Shown: piece by piece, positions 26,415-36,818 of the stretch
How positions within the stretch are numbered: the stretch's first letter is position 1
Layout of the letters: the number at the start of each line of letters is the position of its first letter
Source of the DNA: Metabacillus schmidteae
GTDB lineage: Bacteria; Bacillota; Bacilli; Bacillales; Bacillaceae
Direction: 5' to 3'
Assembly: GCF_903166545.1 (NCBI RefSeq)
Contig: NZ_CAESCH010000001.1
Coordinates: forward strand, 2,360,001-2,424,000
Length of the DNA: 64,000 bases
Made by a program: the position numbers and the translations under genes
The notes under the pieces: generated by a model
Told to the model about the DNA's origin: nothing
Seen by the model: only the letters and a program-made list of their open reading frames with translations
Databases searched by the model: none

Positions 26415-27185
26415 ATGCAATTAACGACAAACGAAATTAAAAAAAAGTTATCTGAAATTACTAATGAAAGTGATCCATTTCTAATTGAGTGCAAAGCAGA
26501 TCATAGAAAAGGAGTTCAGCAATTAGTTGAAAAGTGGTTCAAGCAATATGAGCAAGAAAAGGAACTCCAAAATCAATTTTACAGCATGCTACGCTTTGAA
26601 AGAGAAGCTCAAAAGAACGGCTTCCATCTTATTGCAGGTATTGATGAGGTAGGAAGGGGACCGTTAGCAGGGCCTGTTGTAGCGGCTGCTGTTATCTTAA
26701 AAGAGGAATGCTATATACCGGGTTTAACAGATTCTAAAAAACTCACAGCGACAATGAGAGAGCGTTTCTATGACATGATTCATGAACAGGCTGAAGCAAT
26801 TGGTATTGGAGTCGTTCCTCCTTCGATTATCGATGAAATAAATATTTATGAAGCTACAAAACTTGCTATGACAAAGGCAATTGAAAATCTTTCAAAAACA
26901 CCATCTTATTTACTATTGGATGCGATGAAACTTAATGTGCAGATTCCACAATCATCAATTATTAAGGGCGACTCCCAAAGTATTTCAATTGCAGCAAGTT
27001 CAGTAATTGCAAAAGTTACCCGAGATCGAATGATGGAAGAAATCTCAAATCAATACCCGGAATATGGATTTGCACAACATATGGGGTATGGAACAAAACA
27101 ACATTTAGCTGCTTTAAAAATGCATGGTGTGACCAAGCACCATAGAAAAAGCTTCGCACCAGTTAAAGAGCTTTTAATTCCTTGA
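26415..27185 (+). CDS. rnhB: Ribonuclease HII
   Basis: Removes single ribonucleotides and RNA primers from DNA. Type 2 RNase H motifs: D77-E78 in AGIDEVGRGPLAGPV, D169 in LLLDAMKL, and KGDSQSISIAAASVIAKVTRD-like region from 184. An N-terminal extension of about 70 residues (substrate-binding, typical of Bacillus RnhB) is present. The length is 256. The ribosome binding site is AGGGAGA. It starts the rnhB-ylqG-ylqH group. Confidence 0.97.
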   Translation: MQLTTNEIKKKLSEITNESDPFLIECKADHRKGVQQLVEKWFKQYEQEKELQNQFYSMLRFEREAQKNGFHLIAGIDEVGRGPLAGPVVAAAVILKEECYIPGLTDSKKLTATMRERFYDMIHEQAEAIGIGVVPPSIIDEINIYEATKLAMTKAIENLSKTPSYLLLDAMKLNVQIPQSSIIKGDSQSISIAASSVIAKVTRDRMMEEISNQYPEYGFAQHMGYGTKQHLAALKMHGVTKHHRKSFAPVKELLIP

Positions 27186-27205
27186 TTTAAGGTGGAGAAT
27201 GAAGT

Positions 27206-28465
27206 ATGTTTCAATTTTCAGCAATGAAAGGATTGCTTAATGATTCAATTACACAAATGACAATGTCAACAAATAAGTTGACATTAATGAAAAATCAAGT
27301 TGTTCAAGGAAAAGTACTTAATCTTTTTCCGGATCAAAAAGCTCTCATTCAAGTTGGGCATTCAAAGCTTATTGCTCAGCTTGAAGCTTCAATAAACACT
27401 TCGGAACGATACTGGTTTCGTGTAAATGGATCAGAAAAACAAGGTCTTCAACTAAAGATCATTAAGCAAGTAGAAAGAGATCATTTTACGAACCAGTCAG
27501 TCGCAAAAGATCTACTCTTAATGTTCCAACAAAAAACATCAAAAGATAATATATTATTAGCTAGTGAACTAGCAAAAGATCATATTCCGTTCACAAAGGA
27601 GCAATTGCTAACATCTATAGAGATGCTCAAAGATATATCCAAAACGGATATAACGACGTTTATAGAAGCGGTAAAATATGTGATTAAGCAAGACTTCCCA
27701 CTAACAGAAAATGTGATAAAATCCCTGATTCAAGCAAAATCCAACATACCTTTAGCAAATCAAATTGATACTTTACTACATTCAATACAAAGTATGGAGC
27801 AGCCTTCGGAATTAGTAAAACAATTGCAACATTCAATATTAAACCTTAGACAAACATCTAATGATCTCCTCTCATTAAGGCCATTTGATTTAGAGTTGGA
27901 GAATGGTCTGTTGATAAAAGAAGCTTCAGTGGAAATTCAAACTGTAAGAGAGATACTAGGTGTGGTAAGTAAAGAAGAAGTAGTAGGGCCGTTAGTCAAA
28001 GATCAGATTGATTCTCTCCTCTACCGTTTGAATGGTCAACCATTGCTTCAGCAAGATATTGGACCAACATCACAAATGATCACTCAAGTGCCATTGTTTG
28101 CTTTAAACAATACAGATTTAACCATACAGTGGAACGGAAAAAAACTAGGGAATGGGAAAATTGATCCATCATTTTGTCGAATCCTTTTTTATTTGCAGCT
28201 ACCAACCCTCAAAGAGACGATGGTTGATGTTCAAATACAAAACAGAGTTATGAAGATAATCATCACAAACAATCTTGAAGTTTTAAAACCCTTAGTCTCT
28301 CAACATACAGATAAATTGAAAGAGCTTTTAAATGAAATGGACTATTATTTATCTTCCATACAAGTTGTATCCTTTGATCCAACCGACAAACAAAACCATT
28401 CAAAAACACAATTAAACATAACTAGTAGAAATGAATCTTATACAAGAATAGATGTGAAAGTATGA
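27206..28465 (+). CDS. ylqG: YlqG, uncharacterised protein with FliK-like C-terminus
   Basis: A 419-residue protein placed like ylqG of B. subtilis. No enzyme motif is visible. The N-terminus has a small beta-rich stretch (VVQGKVLNLFPDQKALIQVGHSKLIAQLE), the middle is helical, and the last 120 residues resemble the hook-length-control (Flg_hook) domain of FliK: strand-rich LPTLKETMVDVQIQNRVMKIIITNN followed by LVSQHTDKLKELLNEM and VQVVSFD-like SIQVVSFD. This likeness is by eye. The stop overlaps ylqH by 4 bases. The pairing with an FlhB-tail protein supports a role in type III-type export or its substrate switch, not demonstrated. Confidence 0.8.
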   Translation: MFQFSAMKGLLNDSITQMTMSTNKLTLMKNQVVQGKVLNLFPDQKALIQVGHSKLIAQLEASINTSERYWFRVNGSEKQGLQLKIIKQVERDHFTNQSVAKDLLLMFQQKTSKDNILLASELAKDHIPFTKEQLLTSIEMLKDISKTDITTFIEAVKYVIKQDFPLTENVIKSLIQAKSNIPLANQIDTLLHSIQSMEQPSELVKQLQHSILNLRQTSNDLLSLRPFDLELENGLLIKEASVEIQTVREILGVVSKEEVVGPLVKDQIDSLLYRLNGQPLLQQDIGPTSQMITQVPLFALNNTDLTIQWNGKKLGNGKIDPSFCRILFYLQLPTLKETMVDVQIQNRVMKIIITNNLEVLKPLVSQHTDKLKELLNEMDYYLSSIQVVSFDPTDKQNHSKTQLNITSRNESYTRIDVKV

Positions 28466-28752
28466 ACAATGATAAATCTGTAAAAAAGGCGATTGCCTTA
28501 AGGTACGATCAAGGTAAGGAGCATGCACCAAAGGTTATTGCAAAGGGTAAAGAATTAATTGCAAAAGAAATAATTGAGACAGCAAAACATCATAATGTTC
28601 ATGTGCATGAGGACGAAGCACTTGTAGAGCTTTTATCAAAACTTGAGATTCATCAGCAAATTCCAGAAGAATTATATGAGGCTGTAGCTGAAATATTTGC
28701 TTTTGTGTATAACATGGAAAAAGAAATAATTTCAAAAGAAACCGATATTTAA
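28462..28752 (+). CDS. ylqH: YlqH, FlhB C-terminal-domain-like protein
   Basis: A 96-residue soluble protein that aligns with the cytoplasmic C-terminal domain of FlhB (encoded at 57081-58172): KKAIALRYDQGKEHAPKVIAKG against HYAIALKYDESKMDAPYVVAMG, and IPEELYEAVAEIFAFVY against IPDEFFQAVAEIIAYVY. It begins just after the position of the NPTH cleavage site, so it corresponds to the released FlhB fragment alone. Such proteins (FlhX-like) can substitute for or modulate the FlhB tail in other bacteria. ATG overlaps the ylqG stop. Confidence 0.9.
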   Translation: MNNDKSVKKAIALRYDQGKEHAPKVIAKGKELIAKEIIETAKHHNVHVHEDEALVELLSKLEIHQQIPEELYEAVAEIFAFVYNMEKEIISKETDI

Positions 28753-28804
28753 ACCTATAAAATAAGATGAGTTCATTTATAATCTCATTTTATAGGTTTT
28801 TTGT
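28751..28804 (+). terminator. Intrinsic terminator after ylqH
   Basis: 13-bp stem AAACCTATAAAAT (28751-28763)/ATTTTATAGGTTT (28787-28799) and T run. A competing inner ATGAG/CTCAT pair lies in the loop. The stem begins within the ylqH stop codon. Confidence 0.8.
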
Positions 28805-28894
28805 CAGTTTTTTAGACTAAAAGTCCTGAATAATTAATTTTCTTTTATTCTAAAAAAATAAAAATTAACTTGAATTTTAATATTTTGTGTGTAA

Positions 28895-28939
28895 TTGTAG
28901 ACAAGGTTCGAACTATTATATAAAATGAAAGCGCAGTCT
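28895..28939 (+). promoter_or_regulatory. sucCD promoter region with candidate CcpA (cre) site
   Basis: Possible -35 TTGTAG (28895-28900), 18 bp, -10 TATAAA (28919-28924). Immediately after it lies TGAAAGCGCAGTCT (28926-28939), which fits the cre consensus TGWAANCGNTNWCA in 12 of 14 positions. A cre at the transcription start would give catabolite repression. Both assignments are by eye. Confidence 0.5.
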
Positions 28940-28973
28940 AATTTTTATGCGAAATTTGTTAGGAGGATGGCAA

Positions 28974-30134
28974 ATGAATATCCATGAGTACCAGGGAAAA
29001 GAACTCCTTAGAAAATACGGAGTTTCAGTACCAAATGGTCGAGTTGCTTTTTCTGTTGATGAAGCAGTTGAAGGTGCAAAAGAACTCGGAACAGATGTAG
29101 TAGTAGTAAAAGCTCAAATCCATGCAGGTGGACGCGGGAAAGCTGGCGGGGTAAAAGTTGCGAAAAACCTTGATGAAGCACGTACATATGCTGAAGAAAT
29201 CTTAGGAAAAACGCTTGTTACACACCAAACTGGTCCTGAAGGTAAGGAAGTAAAACGTCTCCTTATTGAAGAAGGCTGTGATATTAAGAAAGAATATTAT
29301 GTAGGTCTTGTATTAGACCGTGCTACTTCACGCGTGGTTTTAATGGCTTCTGAAGAAGGTGGAACAGAGATTGAGGAAGTAGCAGAGCAAACACCTGAGA
29401 AGATCTTTAAAGAAGTTATCGATCCTGCTGTTGGCCTACAAGGCTATCAAGCTAGAAGAATTGCATTTAATATTAATATTCCAAAAGAATTAGTTGGTCA
29501 AGCAGTTAAGTTTATGATGGGTTTATATCAAGTATTTGTTGAAAAGGATTGTTCAATTGCTGAGATTAACCCATTAGTTGTTACTGGTGATGGAAAAGTA
29601 ATGGCACTTGACGCAAAATTGAATTTTGATTCAAATGCATTATATCGCCATAAAGATATTGTGGCATATCGTGATCTTGAAGAAGAAGATCCAAAAGAAA
29701 TTGAAGCTTCTAAATATGACTTAAGTTATATTTCTTTAGACGGTAATATTGGCTGTATGGTAAATGGAGCTGGTCTTGCTATGTCGACAATGGATATTAT
29801 TAAGTATTATGGCGGCGAACCTGCAAACTTCCTGGATGTTGGGGGCGGTGCTACTGCAGAAAAAGTAACAGAAGCATTCAAAATTATTCTATCCGATAAA
29901 AATGTAAAAGGAATTTTCGTTAATATCTTTGGTGGAATTATGAAATGTGACGTTATAGCTGAAGGTGTAGTAGAAGCTACCAAGCAAGTTGGCTTAGAAA
30001 TTCCTCTTGTTGTACGTCTTGAAGGTACAAACGTTGATTTAGGAAAGAAAATTTTAGATGAATCTGGTTTAAATATTACTTCTGCAGAGTCTATGGCTGA
30101 CGGCGCACAAAAAATCGTTTCATTAGTGAAGTAA
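28974..30134 (+). CDS. sucC: Succinyl-CoA synthetase, beta subunit
   Basis: ADP-forming succinyl-CoA ligase of the TCA cycle, beta chain with an ATP-grasp fold. The start is ATG 28974 ([17 protein letters not shown]), 7 bases after AGGAGG; the upstream in-frame ATG lies before that site. Motifs include [19 protein letters not shown] (nucleotide binding), [15 protein letters not shown] (metal) and [12 protein letters not shown] in the C-terminal domain. The length is 386 residues. It forms an operon with sucD, 18 bases downstream. Confidence 0.98.
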   Translation: MNIHEYQGKELLRKYGVSVPNGRVAFSVDEAVEGAKELGTDVVVVKAQIHAGGRGKAGGVKVAKNLDEARTYAEEILGKTLVTHQTGPEGKEVKRLLIEEGCDIKKEYYVGLVLDRATSRVVLMASEEGGTEIEEVAEQTPEKIFKEVIDPAVGLQGYQARRIAFNINIPKELVGQAVKFMMGLYQVFVEKDCSIAEINPLVVTGDGKVMALDAKLNFDSNALYRHKDIVAYRDLEEEDPKEIEASKYDLSYISLDGNIGCMVNGAGLAMSTMDIIKYYGGEPANFLDVGGGATAEKVTEAFKIILSDKNVKGIFVNIFGGIMKCDVIAEGVVEATKQVGLEIPLVVRLEGTNVDLGKKILDESGLNITSAESMADGAQKIVSLVK

Positions 30135-30152
30135 GAAAGGCAGGGGACAAAC

Positions 30153-31055
30153 ATGAGTGTATTTATTAATAAAGATACAAAAGTTATTGTGCAAGGTATA
30201 ACTGGATCAACAGCGTTATTCCATACAAAGCAAATGCTTGAATATGGAACAAATATTGTTGGAGGAGTAACACCTGGTAAAGGTGGTACAGAGGTAGAAG
30301 GTGTACCTGTATTTAATACAGTTCAAGAAGCAGTTCAAGCAACTGGTGCAAATGCATCTGTTATCTATGTGCCTGCTCCATTCGCTGCAGATGCGATTAT
30401 GGAAGGTGTAGATGCAGAATTAGATTTGGTTATTTGTATTACAGAGCATATTCCTGTAATGGATATGGTGAAAGTGAAACGCTATATGGAAGGTAAAAAT
30501 ACTCGCTTGGTAGGACCAAACTGTCCGGGAGTAATTACTCCTGAAGAGTGCAAAATTGGTATCATGCCTGGATATATTCATAAAAAAGGACATGTCGGCG
30601 TTGTATCACGTTCTGGTACTCTTACTTATGAAGCGGTTCATCAATTATCACAAGCGGGTATTGGCCAATCCACTGCTGTAGGAATTGGTGGAGATCCTGT
30701 TAATGGAACAAACTTTATTGATGTTCTTAAAGCTTTTAATGAAGATGAAGACACATATGCTGTTATCATGATTGGGGAAATTGGTGGTACAGCTGAGGAA
30801 GAAGCTGCAGAATGGGTAAAAGCAAATATGAAAAAACCTGTAGTTGGTTTCATTGGTGGTCAAACAGCTCCTCCTGGAAAACGTATGGGTCACGCAGGAG
30901 CAATCATTTCAGGTGGTAAAGGTACCGCTGAAGAAAAAATTAAAACAATGAATGCATGTGGAATTAAAGTGGCTGATACTCCATCTGTAATGGGAGAAAC
31001 ACTTATTTCGGTTTTAGAAGAGCAAGGCTTACTTGAAAAATGTAAAACACATTAA
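30153..31055 (+). CDS. sucD: Succinyl-CoA synthetase, alpha subunit
   Basis: The CoA-binding and phosphohistidine subunit. N-terminal Rossmann fold with [11 protein letters not shown] (about 15-25); the phosphorylated histidine is H247 in [14 protein letters not shown]. The [20 protein letters not shown] segment and [15 protein letters not shown] are typical. 300 residues, equal to B. subtilis. The ribosome binding site is GCAGGGGA. Confidence 0.98.
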   Translation: MSVFINKDTKVIVQGITGSTALFHTKQMLEYGTNIVGGVTPGKGGTEVEGVPVFNTVQEAVQATGANASVIYVPAPFAADAIMEGVDAELDLVICITEHIPVMDMVKVKRYMEGKNTRLVGPNCPGVITPEECKIGIMPGYIHKKGHVGVVSRSGTLTYEAVHQLSQAGIGQSTAVGIGGDPVNGTNFIDVLKAFNEDEDTYAVIMIGEIGGTAEEEAAEWVKANMKKPVVGFIGGQTAPPGKRMGHAGAIISGGKGTAEEKIKTMNACGIKVADTPSVMGETLISVLEEQGLLEKCKTH

Positions 31056-31065
31056 TAAATATAAT

Positions 31066-31098
31066 AGTAGGAACAGGTAATTTTCCTGTTCCTATTTG
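31066..31098 (+). terminator. Intrinsic terminator after sucD
   Basis: 10-bp stem TAGGAACAGG (31068-31077)/CCTGTTCCTA (31085-31094), loop of 7, then a short TTTGT. Confidence 0.7.
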
Positions 31099-31130
31099 TC
31101 ATGCTAATATAGGAGGGATTTTAAGAAAAT

Positions 31131-31997
31131 ATGAATAAAAGATTGTTTTTATTAGCTCACTGTAAGGGAGTTAGTCAACAGATTTTACGTAAAATGATGA
31201 AAGTAGATCCTACCCTTGAGCTTTTTTTTCATTTGAAGGATCATGAATGGGAAGCTTATTTTCAGCTTAATAAAGAGAGAATTAAAGCAATAAAAGAAGA
31301 ATATCACTCTATGTCATTCATAGAACTAGAAAAACAATATAAAAAAGATAATATTATGTTCCTCTCTCTCTATGATCAAGCATACCCACCTTTATTAAAA
31401 GAGATTTCTGATCCCCCGCCATTTTTGTTTTACAAAGGTGATATTGCATTATCTCATTCAGCACAAATCATCAGTGTAGTAGGTACTAGGAATCCAAATC
31501 ATTATGGTAAATCAGCACTAAATTTCATCATAAAACCATTAATCGTAAATAATTGGGTTATTGTAAGTGGATTGGCGAATGGTATTGATGCAATGGCGCA
31601 TACACTTTCGATTAATCAAAAAGGTAAAACTATTGCAGTAATAGCTGGCGGGTTTTATCATTTATATCCTAAACAAAATCAAACTCTAGCAGAACAGATT
31701 ATGACCTCACATCTCATTCTTTCTGAACATGCTCCGTCTACACCACCTCAAAGATGGCATTTTCCTATGAGAAATAGAATAATTAGTGGTCTTTCTAAAG
31801 GCACGATTATTATACAAGCTCAGAAAAGAAGCGGATCACTTATTACAGCCCAGCAGGCACTTGACCAAAATCGGGAAGTATTCGCTGTCCCTGGCTCTAT
31901 ATTTGATGAATACAGCGGAGGTACGAACGATTTAATCCAGAACGGGGCAAAGCTGGTACAAGATGTCTCACATATTATTGAAGAATTTCCTAGGTAG
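31131..31997 (+). CDS. dprA: DNA-processing protein DprA (Smf)
   Basis: Loads RecA on incoming single-stranded DNA during natural transformation. The Rossmann-type DprA fold spans about 80-280: SVVGTRNPNHYGKSALNF, VSGLANGIDAMAHTLSI, VIAGGFYHLYPKQN, RNRIISGLSKGTIIIQAQKRSGSLITAQQALDQ and VFAVPGS. There is a helical N-terminal part and no C-terminal winged helix, as in B. subtilis. 288 residues. GGAGGGA ribosome binding site. Confidence 0.95.
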   Translation: MNKRLFLLAHCKGVSQQILRKMMKVDPTLELFFHLKDHEWEAYFQLNKERIKAIKEEYHSMSFIELEKQYKKDNIMFLSLYDQAYPPLLKEISDPPPFLFYKGDIALSHSAQIISVVGTRNPNHYGKSALNFIIKPLIVNNWVIVSGLANGIDAMAHTLSINQKGKTIAVIAGGFYHLYPKQNQTLAEQIMTSHLILSEHAPSTPPQRWHFPMRNRIISGLSKGTIIIQAQKRSGSLITAQQALDQNREVFAVPGSIFDEYSGGTNDLIQNGAKLVQDVSHIIEEFPR

Positions 31998-32299
31998 CAA
32001 ATACAAAAAACTATACCCATTAACGAAAAAAATGTTAATTTAGTTAAAATATTCATGTTTTTTCGTAAAGTTTTGGTATATGATTAGGGTAATTTATTTC
32101 TAATTTGTTTGACAAACCTTATAGGAATATTTAATAATAGTGGAGATTTCAGTATAGAATCAGCATTTAATAACCTATGGATTAAGTAAGAGCAAGTTTT
32201 AAATCTTTACCCGTATAAGCTTACGTTTATTTTATATAAACCAATAAAAATGAAAAAGAAATATTAAAGAGAGAATACCTCTTAAGGAGGATACCAGGC
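31998..32299 (+). promoter_or_regulatory. dprA-topA intergenic region with topA promoter and long leader
   Basis: No gene is seen here. An inverted repeat ACGAAAAAAATG (32023-32034)/CATGTTTTTTCGT (32054-32066) with a T run is a weak terminator for dprA. A good promoter follows: -35 TTGACA (32109-32114), 17 bp, TAATAA (32132-32137). The palindrome GTTTG-A-CAAAC (32107-32117) covers the -35. The start codon of topA is about 155 bases past the predicted start of transcription, leaving a long A/T-rich leader without a structure I recognise. Confidence 0.6.
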
Positions 32300-34375
32300 A
32301 TGTCGGACTATTTAGTTATTGTGGAATCACCCGCAAAGGCAAAAACAATTGAACGTTATTTAGGAAAAAAATATAAAGTAAAGGCCTCAATGGGACATGT
32401 TCGTGATCTGCCGAAGAGTCAAATTGGCGTGGATATTGAACATAACTTTGAGCCGAAATATATTACAATTAGAGGAAAAGGCTCTGTACTCAAAGAGTTA
32501 AAGACAGCAGCTAAAAAAGCGAAGAAAGTTTATTTAGCGGCTGACCCGGATCGCGAAGGGGAAGCGATTGCGTGGCATTTAGCTCACAGCCTGGATGTAG
32601 ATATTAACTCTGATTGCCGTGTTGTGTTTAATGAAATTACCAAGGATGCTATTAAAGAATCCTTCAAGCATCCCCGATCTATTAATATGGATTTAGTTGA
32701 TGCTCAACAAGCAAGACGTGTGTTAGATCGATTGGTTGGATACAAGATAAGTCCAATACTATGGAAAAAAGTGAAAAAGGGTCTAAGTGCTGGTCGGGTA
32801 CAATCTGTCGCTGTAAGACTAATTATTGATAGGGAAAACGAAATAAAAGCATTTGTACCTGAAGAGTATTGGTCAATTGAAGGTCAATTCTTAAAAGGGC
32901 AAAAAGAATTTGAAGCATCGTTTTACGGAGTAAATGGAGAGAAAAAAGCTTTAAATACAGAATCAGAAGTCAAAGAAATTCAGGAGTTAATAAAAGAAAA
33001 CAAATTTATTGTTGAAAGAGTAACGAAGAAAGAACGGAAGCGTAATCCAGCAGTACCATTTACAACATCAACTATACAACAAGAGGCAGCTAGAAAACTA
33101 AACTTCAGAGCAAAGAAAACAATGATGATTGCTCAGCAGCTTTATGAGGGTATTGATTTAGGGAAAGAAGGAACAGTTGGATTAATTACTTATATGAGAA
33201 CAGATTCAACTAGGATTTCTGAGACTGCCCAGTCTGAAGCAACACAGTACATTACAGATAAATATGGTCAAGAGTTTGTTGGTACTGCCGCTAAGTCTGC
33301 TAAAAAGAACACAAATGCTCAAGATGCTCATGAAGCGATTCGACCAACATCAACATTACGAGAACCTTCCAGCATTAAAGAATTTCTAAGTAGGGACCAA
33401 TTAAGATTGTATAAGTTGATTTGGGAACGGTTCGTTTCAAGTCAAATGGCTTCAGCAGTCCTCGATACAATGAGTGTCGATCTAGTAAACAATGGAGTAG
33501 TATTTAGAGCAAATGGATCAAAAATTAAATTTCCTGGTTTTATGAAGGTGTATGTTGAAGGTAATGATGATCAAAAAGAGGAAAAAGATCGATTGCTTCC
33601 AGATTTAAAGGAAGGTGATGAAATCTTTTCAAAAGATATTGAGCCATCTCAACATTTTACTCAACCACCTCCACGATATACTGAAGCAAGACTTGTTAAA
33701 ACATTAGAAGAGCTGGGGATAGGTAGACCATCCACATATGCACCTACACTTGATACAATTCAAAAAAGAGGCTATGTTACATTAGATAATAAACGATTTA
33801 TTCCAACTGAATTAGGTGAAATTGTTCTAGAGCTAATTAGAGAGTTTTTTCCGGAAATTATCAATGTGGAATTTACAGCAAATATGGAAAACAGCCTTGA
33901 TGAAGTAGAAGACGGTCATATACAGTGGATGAAAATCATCGATAATTTTTATAAAGATTTTTCTCCAAGGCTTGAAAAAGCAGAAAATGAAATGGAGAAA
34001 ATTGAGATTAAAGATGAGCCAGCAGGTGTAGATTGCGAGGAATGCGGTCACGCAATGGTATTTAAAATGGGAAGATTCGGGAAATTTATGGCTTGCTCTA
34101 ACTTTCCGGATTGCCGCAACACAAAACCGATTGTAAAAGAGATCGGGGTAAAATGTCCTAACTGTGAGGAAGGAATGATCGTTGAGAGAAAATCAAAAAA
34201 ACGCAGAATTTTTTATGGGTGTAATCAATACCCGGAATGCGAATTTCTTTCATGGGATAAACCAATTGCAAGAAGTTGTCCAAAATGTAGCAACATGCTT
34301 GTTGAGAAAAAGTTGAAAAAAGGTATTCAAGTACAATGTATGGAATGCGATTATAAAGAGGAACAGCAACAATAG
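32300..34375 (+). CDS. topA: DNA topoisomerase I
   Basis: Relaxes negative supercoils. An N-terminal Toprim domain starts with [17 protein letters not shown] and holds the acidic [12 protein letters not shown]; the active tyrosine is Y298 in [12 protein letters not shown]. The C-terminus has three zinc ribbons with CxxC pairs (beginning at C579: [24 protein letters not shown]). The length of 691 equals that of B. subtilis TopA. The ribosome binding site AAGGAGGA precedes the ATG. Confidence 0.98.
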   Translation: MSDYLVIVESPAKAKTIERYLGKKYKVKASMGHVRDLPKSQIGVDIEHNFEPKYITIRGKGSVLKELKTAAKKAKKVYLAADPDREGEAIAWHLAHSLDVDINSDCRVVFNEITKDAIKESFKHPRSINMDLVDAQQARRVLDRLVGYKISPILWKKVKKGLSAGRVQSVAVRLIIDRENEIKAFVPEEYWSIEGQFLKGQKEFEASFYGVNGEKKALNTESEVKEIQELIKENKFIVERVTKKERKRNPAVPFTTSTIQQEAARKLNFRAKKTMMIAQQLYEGIDLGKEGTVGLITYMRTDSTRISETAQSEATQYITDKYGQEFVGTAAKSAKKNTNAQDAHEAIRPTSTLREPSSIKEFLSRDQLRLYKLIWERFVSSQMASAVLDTMSVDLVNNGVVFRANGSKIKFPGFMKVYVEGNDDQKEEKDRLLPDLKEGDEIFSKDIEPSQHFTQPPPRYTEARLVKTLEELGIGRPSTYAPTLDTIQKRGYVTLDNKRFIPTELGEIVLELIREFFPEIINVEFTANMENSLDEVEDGHIQWMKIIDNFYKDFSPRLEKAENEMEKIEIKDEPAGVDCEECGHAMVFKMGRFGKFMACSNFPDCRNTKPIVKEIGVKCPNCEEGMIVERKSKKRRIFYGCNQYPECEFLSWDKPIARSCPKCSNMLVEKKLKKGIQVQCMECDYKEEQQQ

Positions 34376-34404
34376 GTGAGCGGAGTATCGCTCACTTTTT
34401 TTAA
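34376..34404 (+). terminator. Intrinsic terminator after topA
   Basis: Stem GTGAGCG (34376-34382)/CGCTCAC (34389-34395) followed by a seven-base T run. Confidence 0.9.
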
Positions 34405-34510
34405 GGATACTAAACGGGAAACATAATGAACACACATGGATGTATTCAATATCCCTGAAAGATAATAAATAATTTATAGCTCCTATAAGTAGTTGGAGGG
34501 TTAGGTAATA

Positions 34511-35821
34511 ATGAATCATGAAGCAGTAGTTAATGTAATAGGTGCCGGTTTAGCTGGCAGTGAAGCAGCATGGCAGTTAGCTAAAAGAGGAATAAAGGTT
34601 CGATTATATGAAATGAGACCAGTTAAGCAAACTCCAGCACATCACACAGATAAATTCGCAGAGTTAGTTTGTAGTAATTCATTAAGAGCTAATAATTTAA
34701 CAAATGCTGTTGGTGTATTAAAAGAAGAAATGAGGATGTTAGATTCTGTCATTATTAAGGCAGCTGACGAATGTGCTGTGCCCGCTGGTGGGGCACTTGC
34801 AGTTGATAGACATGAATTTGCAGAAAAAGTAACAGAGTTAGTTAAAGGACATACAAATGTAACGGTAATAAATGAGGAAGTTGCTGAAATACCAAATGGT
34901 CCGACAATCATTGCCACCGGCCCACTTACATCAAAGAATCTTTCTGAGCAATTAATGTTATTAACTGGTGAAGAATATTTGTATTTCTATGATGCTGCAG
35001 CCCCAATTGTTGAGAAAGATAGCATTGATATGGAAAAGGTTTATTTAAAATCCCGTTATGATAAGGGTGAAGCAGCTTATTTAAATTGTCCAATGACTGA
35101 AGAAGAATTTGATCGCTTTTATGAAGCGTTAATTGCTGCGGAAACTGTCCCATTAAAAGAATTTGAAAAAGAAATTTTCTTTGAAGGTTGCATGCCTATT
35201 GAAGTGATGGCGCAAAGAGGGAGAAAAACGATGTTATTTGGTCCCCTTAAACCGGTTGGGTTAGAAGATCCGAAAACAGGCAAGAGACCATTTGCGGTTG
35301 TTCAATTACGTCAAGATGATGCAGCAGGGACACTTTATAACATTGTTGGTTTTCAAACACATTTGAAATGGGGGCCTCAAAAAGAAGTGTTATCCCTTAT
35401 CCCGGGATTAGAAAATGTCGAAATTGTCCGATATGGGGTTATGCATCGAAATACATTCATAAACTCTCCAAGACTTTTAAAGCCAACTTATCAATATAGC
35501 AATCGTGAAGATCTGTTCTTTGCCGGGCAAATGACAGGGGTTGAAGGGTATGTTGAATCTGCAGCATCAGGATTAGTAGCGGGGATAAATGCAGCACAGC
35601 TTGTCTTAGATAAGGAGTTAGTTGTATTTCCTAATGAAACAGCAATTGGAAGTATGGCAACATACATTACATCAACAAGTGCAGATAATTTCCAACCGAT
35701 GAATGCGAATTTTGGAATATTTGCTCCACTTCCAAAGAAAATTAAAAGTAAAAAAGAACGTAATGAAATGCATGCCAAGCGAGCGTTAGAAACAATTCAA
35801 AAAATTTCGAAAAATTTATAG
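34511..35821 (+). CDS. trmFO: Methylenetetrahydrofolate--tRNA-(uracil-5-)-methyltransferase TrmFO
   Basis: FAD- and folate-dependent enzyme that makes T54 in tRNA. The dinucleotide-binding motif [16 protein letters not shown] (9-24) is followed by VRLYEMRP, typical of the GidA-like small family. 436 residues. GGAGGG ribosome binding site 10 bases from the ATG. It lies before xerC-hslV-hslU-codY as in B. subtilis (gene formerly gid). Confidence 0.97.
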   Translation: MNHEAVVNVIGAGLAGSEAAWQLAKRGIKVRLYEMRPVKQTPAHHTDKFAELVCSNSLRANNLTNAVGVLKEEMRMLDSVIIKAADECAVPAGGALAVDRHEFAEKVTELVKGHTNVTVINEEVAEIPNGPTIIATGPLTSKNLSEQLMLLTGEEYLYFYDAAAPIVEKDSIDMEKVYLKSRYDKGEAAYLNCPMTEEEFDRFYEALIAAETVPLKEFEKEIFFEGCMPIEVMAQRGRKTMLFGPLKPVGLEDPKTGKRPFAVVQLRQDDAAGTLYNIVGFQTHLKWGPQKEVLSLIPGLENVEIVRYGVMHRNTFINSPRLLKPTYQYSNREDLFFAGQMTGVEGYVESAASGLVAGINAAQLVLDKELVVFPNETAIGSMATYITSTSADNFQPMNANFGIFAPLPKKIKSKKERNEMHAKRALETIQKISKNL

Positions 35822-35832
35822 AAATAATTTGC

Positions 35833-35874
35833 AAGGGCTACTACTGTTATGATAACATTTAGTAGCCCTTTTGT
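35833..35874 (+). terminator. Intrinsic terminator after trmFO
   Basis: 10-bp stem AAGGGCTACT (35833-35842)/AGTAGCCCTT (35861-35870) then TTG; an 18-base loop contains a small inner pair GTTAT/ATAAC. It ends 18 bases before xerC. Confidence 0.75.
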
Positions 35875-35891
35875 TGTGCGAGGTGTATCGA

Positions 35892-36794
35892 GTGACAAAT
35901 GTTAAGAATTATTTAAATTTGTTTATTGAATATTTACAAATTGAGAAAAATTATTCAAAATATACAATTGTGAATTACTCCAAAGATCTTGAAGATTTTT
36001 TTTCCTTTATGAAAGAACAAGCAATCCTACATCTAGAAGAAATTACATATAATGATACAAGGTTATATTTAACTCAGTTACATACAAGAAAGTATTCTAG
36101 AAAAACAATTTCAAGGAAGATATCCTCACTAAGAAGTTTTTATAAATTTCTTATTAGAGAAAACTTTCTATCGGAAAACCCTTTTTTACTTGTCTCTATC
36201 CCTAAAAAGGAGAAGAAAATTCCTCAGTTTCTTTATGAAGATGAGATTAATCAATTATTCTCAGTGTCGGATATTCACACTCCTTTAGGACAACGAAACC
36301 AAGCTTTAGTTGAAATTTTATACGGCACCGGGATACGTGTGAGTGAATGTTGTGAAATCAAGATATCTGATATTGACTTTTTTATTGGAACCATACTTGT
36401 GTCTGGTAAAGGTGGAAAACAACGATATATTCCATTTGGAAGCTTTGCTCAAGAGGCTATTGAACGATATATTAACAGTGGCAGAAGAACTTTAATGAGC
36501 AAGCGGAAAGAAGACCATCCATATTTATTCGTAAATCATCGTGGTGAAGCGCTAACAGACCAAGGTGTTAGACATATCCTAAATAAGATGATAAAAGATG
36601 TCTCTTCAATTCTTCATATCCACCCACATATGTTTAGACATACCTTTGCCACACACTTATTAAATGAAGGTGCTGATATGAGAAGTGTTCAAGAATTGCT
36701 AGGTCATTCACATTTATCTTCTACACAAGTATATACACATGTAACAAAAGAACACCTGAAGAAAATGTACATGGCCCATCATCCTCGAGCTTAA
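35892..36794 (+). CDS. xerC: Tyrosine recombinase XerC (CodV)
   Basis: Site-specific recombinase that resolves chromosome dimers at dif with XerD. The start is GTG 35892 (MTNVKNYLNLFIEYLQIEKNYS), behind GAGGTG; this equals the start of B. subtilis CodV. N-terminal SAM-like core-binding domain (5-90). The catalytic set is complete: R149, K173, H246, R249, H272 and Y281 (STQVYTHV). 300 residues. First gene of the xerC-hslV-hslU-codY operon. Confidence 0.97.
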   Translation: MTNVKNYLNLFIEYLQIEKNYSKYTIVNYSKDLEDFFSFMKEQAILHLEEITYNDTRLYLTQLHTRKYSRKTISRKISSLRSFYKFLIRENFLSENPFLLVSIPKKEKKIPQFLYEDEINQLFSVSDIHTPLGQRNQALVEILYGTGIRVSECCEIKISDIDFFIGTILVSGKGGKQRYIPFGSFAQEAIERYINSGRRTLMSKRKEDHPYLFVNHRGEALTDQGVRHILNKMIKDVSSILHIHPHMFRHTFATHLLNEGADMRSVQELLGHSHLSSTQVYTHVTKEHLKKMYMAHHPRA

Positions 36795-36818
36795 TGCTTA
36801 ATAATGGAGGTAGAAAAA

